From Macrostomum hystrix (lineage: Eukaryota > Platyhelminthes > Macrostomidae), in NCBI GenBank assembly GCA_950097015.1, contig CATNEN010000001.1:9791001-9855000 (forward strand): a DNA stretch of 64,000 nucleotides. The letters run 5' to 3'. Of this stretch, positions 59,801-64,000 are shown piece by piece (the first letter of the stretch is position 1; the number at the start of each line of letters is the position of its first letter). The notes under the pieces were generated by a model. That model was not told the origin of the DNA. It worked only from the letters and a program-made list of their open reading frames with translations, and searched no databases. The position numbers and the translations under genes were made by a program.

Positions 59801-62800
59801 ATCATCCCAGATCCTCAAACTGAGCCTACAATCATCCCAGATCCCCAAACTGAGCCTACAATCATCCCAGATCCCCAAACTGAGCCTACAATCATCCCAG
59901 ATCCCCAAACTGAGCCTAAATCATCCCAGATCCCCAAACTGAGCCTAAATCATCCCAGATCCCCAAACTGAGCCTAAATCATCCCAGATCCCCAAACTGA
60001 GCCTACAATCATCCTAGATCCCCAAACTGAGCCTAAATCATCCCAGATCCCCAAACTGAGCCTACAATCATCCTAGATCCCCAAACTGAGCCTAAATCAT
60101 CCCAGATCCCCAAACTGAGCCTACAATCATCCTAGATCCCCAAACTGAGCCTAAATCATCCCAGATCCCCAAACTGAGCCTAAATCATCCCAGATCCCCA
60201 AACTGAGCCTAAATCATCCCAGATCCCCAAACTGAGCCTAAATCATCCCAGATCCCCAAACTGAGCCTACAATCATCCTAGATCCCCAAACTGAGCCTAC
60301 AGTGATCCCAGATCCTCAAACTGAGCCTACAATCATCCTAGATCCTCAAACTGAGCCTACAATCATCCCAGATCCTCAAACTGAGCATACAATCATCCCA
60401 GATCCCCAAACTGAGCCTAAATCATCCCAGATCCCCAAACTGAGCCTAAATCATCCCAGATCCCCAAACTGAGCCTAAATCATCCCAGATCTCCAAACTG
60501 AGCCTAAATCATCCCAGATCCCCAAACTGAGCCTACAATCATCCCAGATCTCCAAACTGAGCCTACAATCATCACAGATTCTCAAACTGAGGCTACAATC
60601 ATCCCAGATCCTCAAACTGAGCATACAATCATCCCAGATCCCCAAACTGAGCCTACAATCATCCCAGATCCCCAAACTGAGCCTACAATCATCCCAGATC
60701 CCCAAACTGAGCCTAAATCATCCCAGATCCCCAAACTGAGCCTAAATCATCCCAGATCCCCAAACTGAGCCTAAATCATCCCAGATCCCCAAACTGAGCC
60801 TACAATCATCCTAGATCCCCAAACTGAGCCTAAATCATCCCAGATCCCCAAACTGAGCCTACAATCATCCTAGATCCCCAAACTGAGCCTAAATCATCCC
60901 AGATCCCCAAACTGAGCCTACAATCATCCTAGATCCCCAAACTGAGCCTAAATCATCCCAGATCCCCAAACTGAGCCTAAATCATCCCAGATCCCCAAAC
61001 TGAGCCTAAATCATCCCAGATCCCCAAACTGAGCCTACAATCATCCTAGATCCCCAAACTGAGCCTAAATCATCCCAGATCCCCAAACTGAGCCTACAAT
61101 CATCCCAGATCCCCAAACTGAGCCTAAATCATCCCAGATCTCCAAATTGAGCCTAAAGCATCCCAGATCCCCAAACTGAGCCTACAATCATCCTAGATCC
61201 CCAAACTGAGCCTAAATCATCCCAGATCCCCAAACTGAGCCTACAATCATCCTAGATCCTCAAACTGAGCCTACAATCATCCCAGATCCCCAAACTGAGC
61301 CTACAGTGATCACAGGTCTCCAAACTGAGCCTACAATCATCCCAGATCCTCAAACTGAGCCTACAATCATCCTAGATCCTCAAACTGAGCCTACAATCAT
61401 CCCAGATCCTCAAACTGAGCCTACAGTGATCCCAGGTCTCCAAACTGAGCCTACAATCATCCCAGATCCCCAAACTGAGCCTAAATCATCCCAGATCCCC
61501 AAACTGAGCCTAAATCATCCCAGATCCTCAAACTGAGGCTACAATCATCCCAGATCCTCAAACTGAGCCTACAATCATCCCAGATCCTCAAACTGAGCCT
61601 ACAATCATCCCAGATCCTCAAACTGAGCCTACAATCATCCCAGATCCTCAAACTGAGCATACAATCATCCCAGATCTCCAAACTGAGCCTACAATCATCC
61701 CAGATCTCCAAACTGAGCATACAATGATCCCAGATCTCCAAACTGAGCCTACAATCATCCCAGATCCTCAAACTGAGCCTACAATCATCCCAGATCCTCA
61801 AACTGAGCCTACAATCATCCCAGATCCCCAAACTGAGCCTACAATCATCCCAGATCCCCAAACTGAGCCTACAATCATCCCAGATCCCCAAACTGAGCCT
61901 AAATCATCCCAGATCCCCAAACTGAGCCTAAATCATCCCAGATCCCCAAACTGAGCCTAAATCATCCCAGATCCCCAAACTGAGCCTACAATCATCCTAG
62001 ATCCCCAAACTGAGCCTAAATCATCCCAGATCCCCAAACTGAGCCTACAATCATCCTAGATCCCCAAACTGAGCCTAAATCATCCCAGATCCCCAAACTG
62101 AGCCTACAATCATCCTAGATCCCCAAACTGAGCCTAAATCATCCCAGATCCCCAAACTGAGCCTACAATCATCCTAGATCCCCAAACTGAGCCTAAATCA
62201 TCCCAGATCCCCAAACTGAGCCTACAATCATCCTAGATCCCCAAACTGAGCCTAAATCATCCCAGATCCCCAAACTGAGCCTAAATCATCCCAGATCCCC
62301 AAACTGAGCCTAAATCATCCCAGATCCCCAAACTGAGCCTACAATCATCCTAGATCCCCAAACTGAGCCTACAGTGATCCCAGGTCTCCAAACTGAGCCT
62401 ACAATCATCCCAGATCCTCAAACTGAGCCTACAATCATCCCAGATCCTCATTTGGGATTTATCTGCGATTTATCACTGCCTATTTCCTATTCCAGTTTGA
62501 CCAATCGCTTTTGACCAGCCAGTCAGTTGTGGCACTGGTTAGTTCAGCCTGCATCTCTTCCAGCTTCGTTCTGTCTCTAGTTGGCACTGTGAGAGCAGAG
62601 CGAGTGTTCAGGCCATCTGTTGGGCTGTGAGTACATCCATTTTGCTTTTTTATGACTGTCAACTCAAAGTTAACGAATTTTAACTCAAAGTTAACGGATT
62701 GTAACTCAAAGTTAACGGATGCTAACTGAAAGCTAACGGATGTTAACTCTAATTTAACGGATGTTAACTTAAAGTTAACGGATGCTAACTCAAATTTAAC

Positions 62801-63423
62801 GGATGTCCCGCTAAAAATAGGGATGTTTCTTTGGGTAATTCCAGTTGGAATCTGCGGTGTTTCCAGAAAAAGAAATAGCCGAACGCTGGAAACATACCAA
62901 TCGGATGATTCCATGCTTAGAATCTACCCAACTGGGCGTTTTCTCGGTGCTTCTTGGTGGCGAAATGGAATCACCCAAAGAATCCTCCAGTTCGGAAGAT
63001 TCCATGCTCAGAAACCGCCGAGGAATCGCCCGTAAATAATTCTCTGGTTGTCCCATGGGCCACTGGTTCGGGTGATTCTTCGGCGGTTTCCGCACAATTT
63101 ACGGTTACATCGGCTGCTTCCTGTGTGGTTTCTTTAACTCTTGCGAGATAGGGGGGGTTTTGGTAGATTCCACTCCTATTTTGCTCAAAAAACCCGCCGA
63201 AGAAGCAGCCGAATTTTTTACAGGGGTTAACTCTAATTTAACGTATTTTCTCTAAAATAACTTGTTCATTATATTTAAAAACATTTTGTCTAGATTTGCC
63301 GGCATCATACTACTGTGTGGCGCGCATTTCATACTACTGCCCAGTTGGTCATCATTTGCGTTGATTCTGTTTGCTGTTTATCATCAGGCCATTGCTTGTC
63401 GTTGGCTTCGTACTGTGGCAAAG
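32822..63423 (+). CDS. Polytopic membrane protein of unknown family, 16 exons in window, 746+ aa (partial)
   Basis: Exons 32822-32904, 32983-33045, 33147-33221, 34415-34538, 35385-35503, 35593-35776, 36562-36640, 39141-39459, 56232-56413, 56488-56584, 57281-57509, 57595-57709, 58382-58538, 58615-58765, 62496-62626 and 63294-63423. All introns are GT-AG, all phases match, and no stop interrupts 2238 coding bases. The gene is open at the window end. I count about 18-20 hydrophobic helices, with short loops such as TDQEIRNTKESKY (exon 6) and QYTMWDPTLTQRQ (exon 9). No signal peptide, enzyme motif or soluble domain is evident. It could be a transporter, a lipid or GPI-pathway membrane enzyme, or a sorting factor; I do not recognise it. 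The start ATG is the first in exon 1, but an upstream exon is not excluded. Nine introns carry private minisatellites. Confidence 0.85.
33304..34317. repeat. 32-bp minisatellite in intron 3
   Basis: About 32 copies of CTAGGTTTATGACTGCCTAG plus ATTGATAATCTT. Single-base variants (GTCTG, GGCTG, GATGATC) recur in blocks of several units, for example the order seen at 33660-33800 and again at 33900-34040, which indicates block duplication. Confidence 0.97.
34566..35335. repeat. 21-bp minisatellite in intron 4
   Basis: About 36 copies of CATTCCCACTGATCCTTCAG plus G. It is homogeneous in the first 400 bp and diverges toward the 3' end (TTCTGATGCTTC, CCATTTG). The unit is a multiple of three and therefore gives spurious open frames on both strands. 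Confidence 0.97.
35822..36345. repeat. 30-bp minisatellite in intron 6
   Basis: About 17 copies of CCCCTCTGTCCCGTAGTGTA plus CATTGGATTT, with 28-29-bp variants. It starts about 45 bp after the donor of exon 6 and fades out near 36345. Confidence 0.95.
36747..39063. repeat. 33-bp minisatellite in intron 7
   Basis: About 70 copies of GGGATAATTCTTCACTGGGA plus TAGCTATAAAATA. TAT/TAC and ACTGG/ACAGG variants are mixed in runs. It is very homogeneous and open in two frames solely because 33 is divisible by three (up to 790 codons). Confidence 0.98.
39646..56106. repeat. Giant 30-bp minisatellite in intron 8 (about 16.5 kb, ~550 units)
   Basis: The unit is TCTGCAAGTGAGATCCCATG plus TCTTCTCAAA, with common alternatives GGGATCCC, AAATCCC, ATATCTT and CAGATC. 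A 29-bp variant with TCTGTTGTGAGATCC replaces TCTGCAAGTGAGATCC at intervals. Two adjacent 387-bp blocks of 13 units (10 of 30 bp, 3 of 29 bp) lie at about 40778-41551 and recur at about 43885-44658, 3107 bp away. A related block is at about 48,500-48,960. From about 51.7 kb the array is richer in CAAATC units. Degenerate GGCTTCTCA units flank the array at 39525-39645 and 56107-56185. Confidence 0.98.
56610..57243. repeat. 32-bp minisatellite in intron 10
   Basis: About 20 copies of GGTGGGGTAGCTAACTACCT plus ACTGATAGATCA. Variants ATCTTCTGATAAATC and ACTGAAGGATC recur in the same order, which points to duplication of multi-unit blocks. One unit at about 57160 has lost 8 bp. Confidence 0.96.
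57965..58337 (+). mobile_element. tRNA-derived SINE family A, full-length copy in intron 12
   Basis: A tRNA-like head has box A TGGCAGAGCGG (57979-57989) and box B GCTCGATTCC (58024-58033). It is followed by a body with CACTGCCTGACGATGAGAAA and a 3' tail of TTATTATTATATTATTA. An 11-bp target duplication TAACATAACTT is at 57954-57964 and 58338-58348. Further copies or fragments lie at 15944-16286, 23722-23795, 25615-25770 and 27222-27482. Confidence 0.92.
58829..62453. repeat. 30/29-bp minisatellite in intron 14 (about 3.6 kb, ~122 units)
   Basis: Units CCAAACTGAGCCTACAATCA plus TCCCAGATCC (30 bp) alternate with CCTAAATCATCC forms (29 bp). Long blocks repeat: the series at about 59560-60000 resembles that at about 61530-61980, and the alternating ATCCTAGATC/AAATCATCC series appears near 60000, 60790 and 61990. 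It ends 42 bp before the acceptor of exon 15. Confidence 0.97.
62658..62805. repeat. Short 21-bp degenerate minisatellite in intron 15
   Basis: Seven degenerate copies of TTAACTCAAAGTTAACGGAT plus G. Each unit contains the small palindrome GTTAAC. A lone TTAACTCTAATTTAACG unit reappears at about 63227-63243 near the 3' end of the intron. Confidence 0.85.
63011..63090. repeat. Imperfect inverted repeat in intron 15
   Basis: GAAACCGCCGAGGAATCGCCC (63011-63031) can pair with GGGTGATTCTTCGGCGGTTTC (63070-63090) with two wobble-type mismatches, around a 38-nt loop. Further CCGCCGAAGAA copies follow near 63190. Origin unknown, possibly a small transposon scar. Confidence 0.6.
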
Positions 63424-63514
63424 GTTTAATTTACAATCTGTGCTTTTATCAAGCTTAAAATGCCTGAATTCACATTAACGCAAAAAACACGTGCTCTAAA
63501 AAACCCGAAACTAT

Positions 63515-64000
63515 CCCGAATCTTCACAAAACCGGAAACTATTCAGAATCTTCATAAAATCCGAAACTTTTCTGAATCTTCACAAAACCTGAAACTATCC
63601 CGAATCTTCACAAAACCCGAAACTATTCAGAATCTTCACAAAACCCGAAACTATTCAGAATCTTCACAAAATCCGAAACTATTCAGAATCTTCACAAACC
63701 CGAAACTATTCAGAATCTTCACAAAATCCGAAACTATTCAGAATCTTCACAAAACCCGAAACTATTCCGAATCTTCATGAAACTCGAAACTATTCCGAAT
63801 CTTTAAAAAACCTGAAACTTCACAAAATCCGAAACTATTCAGAATCTTCACAAAATCCGAAACTATCCCGAATCTTCACAAACCCGAAACTATTCAGAAT
63901 CTTCACAAAACCTGAAACTATCCCGAATCTTCACAAAATCCGAAACTATCCCGAATCTTCACAAACCCGAAACTATTCAGAATCTTCACAAAATCCGAAA
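63515..64000. repeat. 28-bp minisatellite in intron 16, running off the window
   Basis: At least 17 copies of CACAAAACCCGAAACTATTC plus AGAATCTT, with ATCC/ACCT/CCCGAATC variants and 26-27-bp units. The array is not finished at the window end. Confidence 0.95.

Noticed and set aside
58829-62453. CRISPR-like array of regularly spaced repeats
   Set aside because: The units are contiguous with no unique spacers, the context is a eukaryotic intron, and no cas genes exist. The same applies to all other arrays in the window.

Overview
The window looks like invertebrate animal nuclear DNA. The genes carry GT-AG introns, several have TATA boxes, and the recognisable families are animal ones: an astacin metalloprotease, invertebrate-type (i-type) lysozymes, a REEP-type membrane protein and a kelch protein. 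tRNA-derived SINEs, a decayed Ty3/gypsy element, non-LTR remnants and DNA transposons are also present. The phylum cannot be fixed from the sequence. By my estimate about 30 kb of the 64 kb (near 47%) is minisatellite DNA in thirteen arrays with different units.

Layout. 1-3.5 kb: a broken Ty3/gypsy retrotransposon. 3.6-10.9 kb: a complete 7-exon astacin gene (6968-8493) flanked by two inverted copies of a mobile element whose first exon resembles the N-terminus of Crypton/KIAA1958-like proteins. The right-hand copy contains a perfect 43-bp palindrome and a nested 1.08-kb inverted-repeat transposon. 11.4-25.2 kb: a tandem segmental duplication on the minus strand. Each half has a small secreted protein of unknown family with a charged tail (intact at 11487-12089, pseudogene at 21488-21894) followed by a 4-exon i-type lysozyme (15112-16822 and 23599-25138). 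Three large minisatellites lie between the two halves. 26.9-31.1 kb: a two-exon kelch protein, a secreted acidic Pro/Asp/Glu-rich protein and an intronless REEP1-4-like gene, all on the plus strand.

32.8-64 kb: one plus-strand gene for a polytopic membrane protein that I cannot assign to a family. Sixteen exons can be joined with matching phases (746 codons, open at the window end). Nine of its sixteen introns each hold a different minisatellite (21 to 33 bp units; 0.15 to 16.5 kb). The six introns with no insertion are only 74-101 bp, and one holds a SINE. The 16.5-kb array in intron 8 has about 550 units of 30 bp, with a 29-bp variant that marks a 13-unit higher-order repeat (387 bp) and a 3.1-kb duplication.

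The lysozymes, the astacin and the charged small proteins are all predicted secreted products of TATA-containing genes. That fits a digestive or defence role but is inference. Very long open frames inside the arrays are artefacts of unit lengths divisible by three and are not called as genes.
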